Source: an uncultured Lachnospiraceae bacterium
Lineage (GTDB): Bacteria > Bacillota_A > Clostridia > Lachnospirales > Lachnospiraceae
Length of the DNA stretch: 8,097 nucleotides
NCBI GenBank assembly: GCA_900555005.1
Contig: USJM01000073.1
Span: forward strand, 1 to 8,097
Reading direction: 5' to 3'
Positions 1-6,314 of the stretch are shown in pieces; within the stretch, counting starts at the first letter, position 1; the number at the start of each line of letters is the position of its first letter. Position numbers and translations under genes: made by a program. The notes beneath the pieces were generated by a model. It was given only the letters and a program-made list of their open reading frames with translations. It made no database searches and was not told where the DNA came from.

Positions 1-33
1 GGTGCGGAGCACGCGATGATGAGCGGAGTCGCC
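1..33. repeat. Candidate dispersed intergenic repeat, copy 1
   Basis: Positions 14-33 read CGATGATGAGCGG then AGTCGCC. The reverse complement of 3301-3318 gives CGATGATGAGCGG then TCGCC, so 13 bases match exactly and a 5-base match follows after a 2-base indel. Just before this block, positions 2-12 contain a small hairpin (GTGC, GGA, GCAC); copy 2 has a related GCAC-type hairpin in the corresponding place. Both copies lie beside a terminator-like hairpin in non-coding DNA. This could instead be the tail of an upstream gene whose start lies outside the window. Confidence 0.35.
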
Positions 34-57
34 GTATCGGGATACGTTTTGTATTTT
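33..57 (+). terminator. Weak terminator-like hairpin
   Basis: CGTATC (33-38) and GATACG (41-46) are perfect reverse complements around GG, so in practice a 5-bp stem with a 4-base loop. A T-rich stretch (TTTTGTATTTT, 47-57) follows at once. The stem is short and A/T-rich for a strong terminator. Its position just before the promoter at 91-119 fits the end of an upstream transcript. Confidence 0.35.
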
Positions 58-90
58 GAGCCAGACATCATGAATATATTACAAAACATA

Positions 91-119
91 TTGACATACT
101 CATATATTGTGCGTAGAAT
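91..119 (+). promoter_or_regulatory. Sigma-A promoter of the amino-acid transporter operon
   Basis: A perfect -35 box TTGACA (91-96) is separated by 17 bp from a -10 box TAGAAT (114-119, 5 of 6 consensus bases). Transcription would begin near 126, leaving a leader of about 60 nt before the ATG at 187. That is too short for a T-box or a large riboswitch. The surrounding DNA is strongly A/T-rich, as expected for a promoter, and no other promoter this good was seen in the operon. Confidence 0.8.
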
Positions 120-186
120 ACAGTCTAATCAATAAAAACATATAAAACATACCAACGAAGTATATATTAAAGAGGAGGGCTTTGTC

Positions 187-1068
187 ATGAGAGGAAAAAG
201 GGTTTTCGTCGGTCTGACCGCAGCAGCTGCTTTGACGGCGATCATATCGGGAAGTGCATATGCATATGATACTGTAAAGGACGGTGTGCTGACGGTGGGT
301 GTAGAGGGGACATATCCGCCGATCACCTATCATGATGACAGCGGGGAGCTGACCGGATTCGATGTTGATGTGGCAAAGGCCATTGGCGAAAAGCTGGGGC
401 TGAAGGTACAATTCGTGGAATCGGAGTGGGATTCTCTTCTGGCCTCCATTGATTCAGGACGGATTGACACTGTGATCAACGCAGTGTCGGTGACAGATGA
501 ACGGAAGAAAAAGTATGACTTTACCGATCCGTATGTTTCCCTTTATCGCCATGTCATCGTAAAGGGCGATAATGATTCGATCAAGTCACTGGACGACCTG
601 AAGGGTAAGAAGGTGGCTGAGAATATTACGACGGAATATGCTGATCAGCTGGAAGCGCTTGGAGCGACGATTGTACCGATCGATACCATGCAGCAGGCTT
701 TTGATCTGATCACCAGCGGAAGGGCAGACTTCACTTTGCTGGAGGATGTTCAGTTCGGACCTTATATGAAGGAACACCCGGATGCAGATCTGAAAATCGC
801 ATTTACGATTGACGGGAATAAGGATGATGTAGACCAGTTTGCGATTCCGACAAAGAAGGGAACCGATCTGAATGAAGCGATCAATGGCGCACTCAATACA
901 CTGAAAAAAGACGGGGAGCTTGGAAAGCTTTCAGAGAAGTATTTTGATGCGGATGTCATAGACTACGATTCAATCGGGGGAAAGAAGGAGGCTTCCGGGT
1001 CTGGTACAGAAGCAGAAACGGAGGGCGCTTCGGAAGCAGACACAGAGGGTTCGACCGCGGCGGAGTAA
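187..1068 (+). CDS. Amino-acid ABC transporter substrate-binding protein, probably cystine
   Basis: This is an extracytoplasmic solute-binding protein of family 3 (293 aa) that captures a polar amino acid for the permease and ATPase encoded downstream. Residues 1-26 form a signal peptide: basic MRGKR, a hydrophobic core, then an AYA cleavage site before Tyr27. The binding fold follows, with the typical TVGVEGTYPPITYHD, GFDVDVAKAIGEKLGL and TDERKKKYDFTDPY segments and the later DDLKGKKVAENITTEY hinge region. The pattern most resembles cystine binders of the TcyJ/FliY kind; that specificity is an inference. The start is set by AGAGGAGGG, 7 nt upstream. Two oddities stand out. There is no lipobox cysteine, unlike most Gram-positive binding proteins. 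The C-terminus carries an acidic Glu/Thr/Ser/Ala tail built from an imperfect 24-bp tandem duplication (1009-1056, EAETEGAS then EADTEGST). Confidence 0.9.
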   Translation: MRGKRVFVGLTAAAALTAIISGSAYAYDTVKDGVLTVGVEGTYPPITYHDDSGELTGFDVDVAKAIGEKLGLKVQFVESEWDSLLASIDSGRIDTVINAVSVTDERKKKYDFTDPYVSLYRHVIVKGDNDSIKSLDDLKGKKVAENITTEYADQLEALGATIVPIDTMQQAFDLITSGRADFTLLEDVQFGPYMKEHPDADLKIAFTIDGNKDDVDQFAIPTKKGTDLNEAINGALNTLKKDGELGKLSEKYFDADVIDYDSIGGKKEASGSGTEAETEGASEADTEGSTAAE

Positions 1069-1115
1069 GAGTCCTTTGTACAAGAGAAGGATCAGACAAC
1101 ATGAGCGGCAGACGG

Positions 1116-1134
1116 GACTGCCGATGAGGCAGTC
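1116..1134 (+). other. Intercistronic hairpin without a T-tract
   Basis: GACTGCC (1116-1122) pairs perfectly with GGCAGTC (1128-1134) across a 5-base loop (GATGA). No T-run follows, so it is not a standard terminator. It lies in the gap between the binding-protein gene and the next gene. In ABC transporter operons such hairpins often protect the 3' end of the binding-protein message so that more of it is made than of the permease; that role here is an inference. Confidence 0.45.
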
Positions 1135-1167
1135 GGACAGGATGACCAGATACAGAGGGTGATGACG

Positions 1168-1713
1168 ATGGGAAGAATATCACAGATTAATCCGGAAACA
1201 GCGCCGGCGGAAGTGAAGGCGGCGATCTGGAAGCATATTGCGGAAGGACGGAAGATTACAAATGAAAAAAGAACGCTTCTTCACAATGTGAATGCGTTTA
1301 ACGCGGTGGAGGTTGCCTCCTATGCGCTTGATGATGACCTGCAGAAACTGATTGGAAAGCTGGACGGGGATCTGTTTGAATATGCGGTATCGGTTTCAAA
1401 TGACTGCCTGGTCTGCACAACATACTTCAGCAGGCTGCTCCGGGAGGAGCATGGCATCGATCCGAAGCATTTTCACCTGACGCACAGACAGGAAATGCTG
1501 ATGAACTTCGGGAAAAAGGTCGGACATGCGCCGAAGGAAATCACGGATGAAGAGTTCTTCGCGCTGAAGGATGAGTTCCTGAAAAATGGCGGAAAAGACG
1601 GGGAACCGGTGGATGAGGAGAAGGCAGAAGAGATTATGGTTGTCCTCACAGCCATGGGCGTCATGATGGTTGCGAACAACTATGTCAATGACATCCTGAA
1701 GGTTGATTTGTGA
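1168..1713 (+). CDS. AhpD/carboxymuconolactone decarboxylase-like CxxC protein
   Basis: This small all-helical type protein (181 aa from the chosen start) resembles the AhpD-like/carboxymuconolactone decarboxylase superfamily. The core segment DLFEYAVSVSNDCLVCTTYFSRLL contains a CxxC pair (Cys80, Cys83), the redox motif of AhpD-type peroxidase partners. In AhpD the second Cys is followed four residues later by a His; here that position is Phe87, and the upstream Glu (Glu71) is nine rather than twelve residues before the first Cys, so activity may differ. ATG 1168 was chosen because AGAGGG lies 8 nt upstream; GTG 1159 and ATG 1162 are in frame but too close to that site. The gene sits inside the transporter operon, 16 nt before the permease, which suggests a linked thiol or disulfide role. 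The family is fairly clear; the substrate is unknown. Confidence 0.75.
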   Translation: MGRISQINPETAPAEVKAAIWKHIAEGRKITNEKRTLLHNVNAFNAVEVASYALDDDLQKLIGKLDGDLFEYAVSVSNDCLVCTTYFSRLLREEHGIDPKHFHLTHRQEMLMNFGKKVGHAPKEITDEEFFALKDEFLKNGGKDGEPVDEEKAEEIMVVLTAMGVMMVANNYVNDILKVDL

Positions 1714-1729
1714 GAAGCAGGAGACTGGT

Positions 1730-2428
1730 ATGAGTGATCGCTTGATCAAGATTCTGATTGATTCCTTTCCGAAAATTCTGATCCCGGGTCTTCGTATGAC
1801 GATCCCGTTGACACTGGCATCCTTTGCCGTGGGATTTGCCATTGCGCTGGCGCTGGCATTGATTCAGGTTGCGAAGGTTCCGGTTTTAAACCAGATCGCA
1901 AAGATATACATCTGGATCTTTCGTGGGACTCCTCTTCTTGTGCAGCTGTTTATCATTTTCTTCGGACTGCCGGGCCTGGGCGTGATGCTGGACGCATTCC
2001 CGGCAGCAGTGATTGCATTCGGAATGAATCTTGGCGCCTATAACGCGGAGGTTCTGAGGTCTGCAATTCAGGCAGTTCCGGCAGGGCAGAGCGAGGCGGC
2101 GGCTCTGGTCGGAATGACATACCCCCAGATAATGATCCATGTGGTACTGCCGCAGGCGTTCCCCATTGCCTTCCCGCCGCTCTTCAATTCCCTGATCGGT
2201 CTTGTGAAGGACACGTCACTCGCTTCAAGCATCACGGTCATAGAACTCTTTACGGCTGCCCAGCAGATAGCGGCCAGGACATTTGAACCCTTCGCCCTGT
2301 ACTGTGAGGCAGCAGTGATTTATTTGATCTTCTGCACCGTTCTGACAGGGCTTCAGGGATGGCTGGAGAAGAAGCTGGTGTGGAAGACGCCGGAGGAAAA
2401 AATGGTTGGCGCGCCGGTGGCAGACTGA
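1730..2428 (+). CDS. Polar amino-acid (cystine-type) ABC transporter permease
   Basis: This is the inner-membrane channel subunit of the importer (232 aa, HisMQ/GlnP type). It has hydrophobic segments near residues 25-45, 57-80, 88-105 and 190-215. The conserved [18 protein letters not shown] segment (64-81) is followed by the EAA loop starting at Glu122 ([22 protein letters not shown]), where the ATPase docks. The late segment [17 protein letters not shown] is typical of cystine/polar amino-acid permeases such as TcyL and YecS. An in-frame TTG lies at 1703 inside the previous gene, but ATG 1730 has GCAGGAGA just upstream and gives the usual N-terminus. Only one permease gene is present, so it probably works as a homodimer. 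It ends 19 nt before the ATPase start. Confidence 0.92.
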   Translation: MSDRLIKILIDSFPKILIPGLRMTIPLTLASFAVGFAIALALALIQVAKVPVLNQIAKIYIWIFRGTPLLVQLFIIFFGLPGLGVMLDAFPAAVIAFGMNLGAYNAEVLRSAIQAVPAGQSEAAALVGMTYPQIMIHVVLPQAFPIAFPPLFNSLIGLVKDTSLASSITVIELFTAAQQIAARTFEPFALYCEAAVIYLIFCTVLTGLQGWLEKKLVWKTPEEKMVGAPVAD

Positions 2429-2447
2429 TGGAAGGAATGGCGGAAGG

Positions 2448-3199
2448 ATGCTGGAAGTAAAAAATCTATACAAGTCCTTTGGTTCCAACCAGGTACTGAA
2501 GGGCATTGACATCAAGGTCGACCGAGGGGAGGTCGTGGCAGTTCTGGGATCTTCCGGATCGGGAAAGACGACGATGCTCCGCTGTACAAGCTTTCTGGAA
2601 AAAGCGGATTCCGGGGAAATGATTTTTGACGGAAGCCATTATGAGATGGAGAAGATTGGACGCAGAGAAATCCATCAGCTCCGTATGCACATGGGGTTCG
2701 TCTTTCAGTCTTTCAACCTGTTTGCGAATCGAACTGCGCTTGGAAATGTTATGAGCGGGCTCTCGATTGCCCGGAAGGTTCCCAAAAGCGATGCGGAGAA
2801 GATCGCCAGGGAGGTGCTTTCAAGGGTTGGAATGCTAAATCGGGCGGATTATTATCCGGCGCAGCTTTCAGGCGGACAGCAGCAGCGGGTTGCAATTGCA
2901 AGGGCAATTGCAACCAATCCAGTCGTGGTCCTGTTTGATGAACCAACCAGCGCCCTCGACCCGGAACTGACAGGAGAAGTTCTGGATGTCATGAAAAGGC
3001 TTGCTGAGGATGGGATGACGATGGTCGTTGTCACCCATGAGATGCAGTTTGCGCAGGAAGTGGCCGATCGGGCGTGTTCATGGATAAAGGTGTTGTCGTG
3101 GAGGAAGCTCCGGCGAAACAATTTTTTTCCGCACCGAAACAGGAGAGAACACTCCAGTTCCTGCGGAGAACGCTGAGAGATTACACGTATAATATCTGA
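2448..3199 (+). CDS. Amino-acid ABC transporter ATP-binding protein, frameshifted near its C-terminus
   Basis: This is the ATPase that powers the importer. From ATG 2448 it shows Walker [10 protein letters not shown] (34-42), the Q-loop (Gln87), the signature LSGGQQQR (140-147), Walker B VVVLFDEP (159-166) with catalytic Glu165, the D-loop SALD and the H-loop His197. The frame in use stops at 3174-3176 after a non-homologous tail. Shifting frame after Cys210 (3075-3077) restores the family ending, [17 protein letters not shown] and onward to a TGA at 3197-3199. Adding one T to turn TGTTC into TGTTTC repairs the gene to 250 aa, the usual family length. All catalytic motifs precede the lesion. 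An in-frame TTG at 2406 is a less likely start because it overlaps the permease gene. The break may be a sequencing indel rather than a real mutation. Confidence 0.9.
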
Positions 3200-3260
3200 T
3201 GACTTCAGGCATGAATCACGGATTTTGTCCGAGCTGCCTGAAAAAGCCCGGGTTCATCTG

Positions 3261-3295
3261 CGGCGGAGAACGGAGAAGGTTCTTCGCCGTTTTTT
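3261..3295 (+). terminator. Strong intrinsic terminator of the transporter operon
   Basis: CGGCGGAGAAC (3261-3271) pairs with GTTCTTCGCCG (3279-3289) around a 7-base loop. The stem is 11 bp with one G-T wobble, and six T residues follow directly (3290-3295). It lies about 60 nt after the restored ATPase stop, which marks the end of the operon. Confidence 0.88.
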
Positions 3296-3300
3296 ATGGA

Positions 3301-3341
3301 GGCGACCGCTCATCATCGGGTGCGAAGATCACACTTCGTGC
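3301..3341. repeat. Candidate dispersed intergenic repeat, copy 2
   Basis: Positions 3301-3318 (GGCGACCGCTCATCATCG) are the inverted counterpart of 14-33, with a 2-base deletion relative to it. A small stem follows (CGAAG, 6-base loop, CTTCG, about 3322-3337), at the same relative place as the GTGC/GCAC hairpin beside copy 1. It begins five bases after the T-tract of the operon terminator. A real repeat family would need more copies elsewhere in the genome. Confidence 0.35.
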
Positions 3342-3369
3342 TGTTTATCTGTCCGGAATCGGATATAAT
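3341..3369 (+). promoter_or_regulatory. Probable promoter for the cysteine hydrolase gene
   Basis: A perfect -10 box TATAAT lies at 3364-3369. The hexamer 17 bp upstream (3341-3346, CTGTTT) is a poor -35 box, so the promoter may be weak or need an activator. It lies after the operon terminator and about 50 nt before the ATG at 3423, as expected for the start of a new transcription unit. Confidence 0.5.
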
Positions 3370-3422
3370 AAACAGTAGCTGTCAGGTGACAGGTACAACC
3401 CCTGAGGCAGAGGAGGCAAGAA

Positions 3423-3944
3423 ATGAGAAAGATTCTGATCGTGATTGATATGCAGAAGGACTTTATCGATGGTACTCTTGGAACGAAGGAAGCGGTGGCG
3501 ATTGTCCCTGCTGTTGTTCGCAAGATCAAGTCCTATCCGGCGGAGGATGTTTACGCGACAAGGGATACTCATCCGGAGAATTACCTGGACACGCAGGAGG
3601 GGAGATATCTTCCGGTCAGACACTGCATCAGAGGGACGGAAGGATGGCAATTGTGCAAAGAAGTTGCTCCGCTGATTCCGGAAGGGCACATCTTTGACAA
3701 ACCGACTTTTGGATCGGCCGAGCTGGCAGAGGCTGTCAGGAAGATGGCAGCACGGGAGAAACTGGAGGTCGAGCTGGTCGGGCTCTGCACGGACATCTGC
3801 GTTGTTTCCAATGCACTGCTTCTGAAGGCGGTGCTTCCGGAAACAAAGATTTCTGTGGATGCTTCCTGCTGCGCAGGGGTGACACCTCAGAAGCATGAGG
3901 CAGCGCTCGAGACGATGCGTTCCTGCCAGATTCAGGGAATCTGA
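3423..3944 (+). CDS. Isochorismatase-family cysteine hydrolase, nicotinamidase-like
   Basis: This cytoplasmic hydrolase (173 aa) belongs to the isochorismatase/nicotinamidase superfamily, which hydrolyses amides or related bonds through a Cys-Asp-Lys triad. All three residues are visible: Asp9 in VIDMQKDF, Lys93 in DKPTFGS and Cys126 in GLCTDICVVSN. Likely metal ligands of the nicotinamidase type are also present (Asp48 and His50 in TRDTHPENY, His67 in LPVRHCIRGTEGW), which favours nicotinamidase or a close relative over isochorismatase proper. AGAGGAGG just upstream supports ATG 3423. The protein ends at CQIQGI, a normal end for this group. It is probably the first gene of a new unit. Nicotinamidase would feed NAD salvage, but the substrate cannot be fixed from sequence alone. 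Confidence 0.88.
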   Translation: MRKILIVIDMQKDFIDGTLGTKEAVAIVPAVVRKIKSYPAEDVYATRDTHPENYLDTQEGRYLPVRHCIRGTEGWQLCKEVAPLIPEGHIFDKPTFGSAELAEAVRKMAAREKLEVELVGLCTDICVVSNALLLKAVLPETKISVDASCCAGVTPQKHEAALETMRSCQIQGI

Positions 3945-3963
3945 AGGCATATGCACCGCTGGC

Positions 3964-4052
3964 GCAGGAGCCGGTCAGCATGGATGGCTGCGGCTGATGA
4001 CTGCAGGAGTCGGTCAGCATGGATGGTTGCGGCTGATGGCTGCAGGAGCCGG
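3964..4052 (+). repeat. Tandem 39-bp hairpin-forming repeats (2.3 copies)
   Basis: Two full units (3964-4002 and 4003-4041) differ at only 3 of 39 positions, and a partial third begins at 4042. Each unit can fold into an imperfect hairpin: AGCCG pairs with CGGCT, and CAGC pairs with GCTG inside it, with a 2-base bulge. In unit 2 the changes C to T in AGCCG and C to T in GCTG turn G-C pairs into G-T wobbles, so the fold is kept. The array fills most of the 142-nt gap between the cysteine hydrolase and flavin-reductase-like genes. No promoter was seen there. Confidence 0.85.
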
Positions 4053-4086
4053 GTGACAGAAAACAGGGTTCAGAAAGGATAGGATT

Positions 4087-4602
4087 ATGCAGTTTGATAC
4101 AGATATATTTGCACAGTTTGACAAAAAGTGGGCGCTGCTGACGGCGGGAGACAAGGAGAAGTTTAATACCATGACGATCAGCTGGGGAGGGCTCGGTACG
4201 CTCTGGGGAAAGCCGGTTGCCACCGTCTATGTACGGGAGTCCCGCTATACGCATGAATTCATGGAAAAGGGAGATTATTTCACGGTCAGCTTCTATCCGG
4301 AGTCCTGCAGAAAGACGCTCAGCGTCCTGGGGTCAAAATCCGGGAGGGACATGGACAAGATGCATGCCTCCGGACTGACGCCAATAGAGGCAGGCAGGAC
4401 CGTGACATTTGCAGAGGCAGAAGTGACACTTGTCTGCAGGAAGCTGTTCAGGCAGAAGCTGGAGACGGCCAGTATACCGAAGGATATCGTGGAGAAGTTC
4501 TATGAGGGCCAGACAGCTCATGATATGTATATCGGGGAAGTCGTGGATCTGCTTTCATTCCGCACGCCTGCTTCAGAAGAAAGGCATCTCGGAGGTAGAT
4601 AA
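4087..4602 (+). CDS. Flavin reductase-like FMN-binding protein
   Basis: This protein (171 aa) resembles the flavin-reductase-like split-barrel family, which binds FMN and often passes electrons from NAD(P)H or acts in flavin-dependent redox chemistry. The signature region is residues 26-69: FNTMTISWGGLGTLWGKPVA, then YVRESRYTHEFMEKGDYFTVSFYP. In this group the NTMTISWG stretch helps form the flavin site. The length matches the small anaerobe members (about 165-190 aa), and YIGEVVDLL near the end is a usual closing strand. AAAGGA lies 7 nt before ATG 4087. It follows the cysteine hydrolase across a repeat-filled gap and probably shares its transcript. The physiological substrate is unknown. 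Confidence 0.82.
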   Translation: MQFDTDIFAQFDKKWALLTAGDKEKFNTMTISWGGLGTLWGKPVATVYVRESRYTHEFMEKGDYFTVSFYPESCRKTLSVLGSKSGRDMDKMHASGLTPIEAGRTVTFAEAEVTLVCRKLFRQKLETASIPKDIVEKFYEGQTAHDMYIGEVVDLLSFRTPASEERHLGGR

Positions 4603-4623
4603 AAGTTACTGGACACAGAAGGG

Positions 4624-5576
4624 ATGACTGGGAAGCGCAAGGCCATGGAAGAGCTGAGAAAGCCGGACAGGACAGGAGAATGCTGCAGAGCCTTTTTCCA
4701 CCTTCCGGGGGTGTTTGAGTTTTATGATCTGTATCAGGTGTTTCTGCCATTATTCCGGAGACACAGGGAATATTTCTATAACTGGTGCGAAATCGGTTCG
4801 ATCTATGGAGCGCCGGCGGACTGCCTCTGGGGCGGCGGCCGTGTCGGCGGCGGGGAGCGTGCGCCGGAGGAAGTCCTTGCGCTGACGCAGGAGTATGGGA
4901 TTTCAGCCAGGCTGACGCTGAGCAATTCGCTGCTTCGGAAGGAACATCTGGCTATGCCGGATGCAACCGGCTCTGCGGGGTCTTCAGCAAGGCGCAAAGT
5001 CCTCAGAGCGGAGTCATTATCCATTCGGATCTGCTCCTGGGATATCTCCAGAAGCAGTATCCGAGCTTTTACTATGTTTCGTCTACCACAAAAGTGCTGA
5101 TGCAGTTTTCACAGCTTGAGGATGAACTCAGACGGGATGACTTCCGCTATGTAGTACCGGACTTCCGCCTGAACAAAGCCTTCGGCAGACTCCGGAGTCT
5201 GCAGCCTCATTTGAAAGACAAGGTGGAGTTTCTATGCAACGAATGCTGCTGGTTTGGCTGCACGGACAGAAAAAGGTGCTATGAGGCCGTCAGCAGAAGA
5301 AACCTGAGCAGTACGGTGCCGGAATTTTGCTGTAAGTCACCCGGTGCGGACGAGGGATACCGGTTTTCGAAGGCCATGGAGAATCCTGGCTTTATCAGTG
5401 TGGACGATATCCGGAACCGCTATATGCCGATGGGCTTTTCCAACTTCAAGATTGAAGGCCGGGGCCTTGGAAGCGCCCTGGTACTGGAGTTTCTGCTGTA
5501 CTACCTGACAAAGCCGGAGTACCAGATCCATGTCAGGGAGCACGTCTATCTTGACAATATGCTGGATCTGTTCTGA
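4624..5576 (+). CDS. Cysteine-rich protein, possibly peptidase U32-like, frameshifted
   Basis: I do not recognise this protein with certainty. Two overlapping frames carry one protein: the first runs to GAT at 4960-4962 (EHLAMPD), the second starts at TGC 4962 (CNRLCGVFSKAQSPQSG). Adding one T there joins them as AMPDCNRLCG, giving 317 aa. Visible features are YNWCEIGSIYGAPADCLWGGG (Cys at 4786), CNRLCG (4962-4979), a tight cluster CNECCWFGC with a further Cys (5235-5279), and FKIEGR (5445-5462). The last motif resembles the KIEGR segment of U32-family TIM-barrel proteins, several of which bind [4Fe-4S] through cysteines, so an Fe-S U32-like protein is my best guess. The start is uncertain: ATG 4624 has no well-spaced binding site, and ATG 4645 (MEELRKPD) is an alternative. 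It lies 21 nt after the flavin-reductase-like gene and is probably cotranscribed. Confidence 0.6.
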
Positions 5577-5649
5577 CAGAGGGCCCCGTCTTGCAGCGGT
5601 CATCGTCAGGCGGAGCGCGTATCAGATGGCCAGCGGGATGGAGGTTACA

Positions 5650-6255
5650 ATGAAAAAGGATCAGGATTTTATCTGGACGCCGCTTTCCGTGGAACACATC
5701 GTCCAGGATGAATGGATTGACTTCCGGAAGGTGAAATACCGCTATCCGGACGGGAGAGTGTTTGAGCCATTTTATCAGTACAGCCGCAGAAGCTATTCCG
5801 TCATCGTTCCGGTGACGGAGGATGGGCGTTATCTGTGCGTCCGCCAGTTCCGGCACGGAATCGGGGAGGTTACAACCGAGTTCCCGGCAGGAGGGATCGA
5901 GCCGCGGGAAACGGAGGGCTCAGAGGGGGCAGAATCGACATACGGCGGGGACACTGAGATGGAGGATGCTCTGATCTGCGCGAAGAGAGAGCTGGAGGAG
6001 GAGACAGGGTACGTATCGGACAAATGGACACATCTGATTACGATTCCTTCCAACGCGACAGTAGCGGATAACTACGCCCATGTCTATCTGGCCAGGGACT
6101 GCCGGAAGATTACCGGGCAGCGTCTGGATGAGACAGAGGATCTGGAGGCGGAGCTGCTGACCGGAGAGGAGATCGAGCATCTGATCCAGGCCGGAAAGTT
6201 CCAGCAGAGTGTCCATGTGATGGCTTATCTGCTGGCGCAGCGCGTCCTTTCCTGA
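5650..6255 (+). CDS. Nudix hydrolase, ADP-ribose pyrophosphatase type
   Basis: This cytoplasmic hydrolase (201 aa) cleaves a nucleoside diphosphate linked to another group, and its layout matches ADP-ribose pyrophosphatases: an N-terminal strand region (DFRKVKYRYPDGR), the segment SVIVPVTEDGRYLCVRQFRHGI, then EFPAGGIEP entering the Nudix box. The box is present but split. Gly81 and Glu87 keep the Gx5E spacing, and REL-EE-GY occurs at residues 113-121, yet 25 residues instead of 7 separate Glu87 from Arg113. The extra 18 residues are acidic and Gly/Ser-rich (GSEGAESTYGGDTEMED region). GGAGG at 5640-5644, 5 nt upstream, fixes ATG 5650 over an in-frame upstream start at 5530 that overlaps the previous gene. 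A 73-nt gap separates it from the U32-like gene. The catalytic residues REXXEE are intact. Confidence 0.9.
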   Translation: MKKDQDFIWTPLSVEHIVQDEWIDFRKVKYRYPDGRVFEPFYQYSRRSYSVIVPVTEDGRYLCVRQFRHGIGEVTTEFPAGGIEPRETEGSEGAESTYGGDTEMEDALICAKRELEEETGYVSDKWTHLITIPSNATVADNYAHVYLARDCRKITGQRLDETEDLEAELLTGEEIEHLIQAGKFQQSVHVMAYLLAQRVLS

Positions 6256-6314
6256 CAGACAGGCCATGGCAGACAGGCACAGCCGTCAAACCTGCAGGGT
6301 CTCCATCGCGGCGT

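Noticed and set aside
126..186. Riboswitch or T-box in the leader of the transporter operon
   Set aside because: The leader is only about 60 nt, A/T-rich and without a terminator-antiterminator pair.
1101..1127. Tiny open frame (8 codons) starting at ATG 1101
   Set aside because: It has no ribosome binding site, is very short and overlaps the hairpin; most likely chance.
3345..3956. Minus-strand open frame of about 200 codons opposite the cysteine hydrolase
   Set aside because: The plus strand encodes a complete catalytic triad with a strong ribosome binding site. The opposite frame shows no family features.
4785..4961. N-terminal part of the second frame of the U32-like region as a separate gene start
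   Set aside because: Translation before 4962 in that frame is low-complexity and unlike a protein start, while the other frame is coherent there; a frameshift explains both.
3423..6255. NAD/ADP-ribose-linked defence system made of the hydrolase, flavin-reductase-like and Nudix genes
   Set aside because: Each gene matches common housekeeping families. There is no sensor, TIR, Sir2 or toxin domain and no mobile-element context, so the shared nucleotide theme is not enough.
6256..6314. Possible terminator or repeat between the convergent Nudix and regulator genes
   Set aside because: A short direct repeat (GCAGACAGGC-like) and the palindrome GCCATGGC are present, but no stem with a T-tract on either strand.
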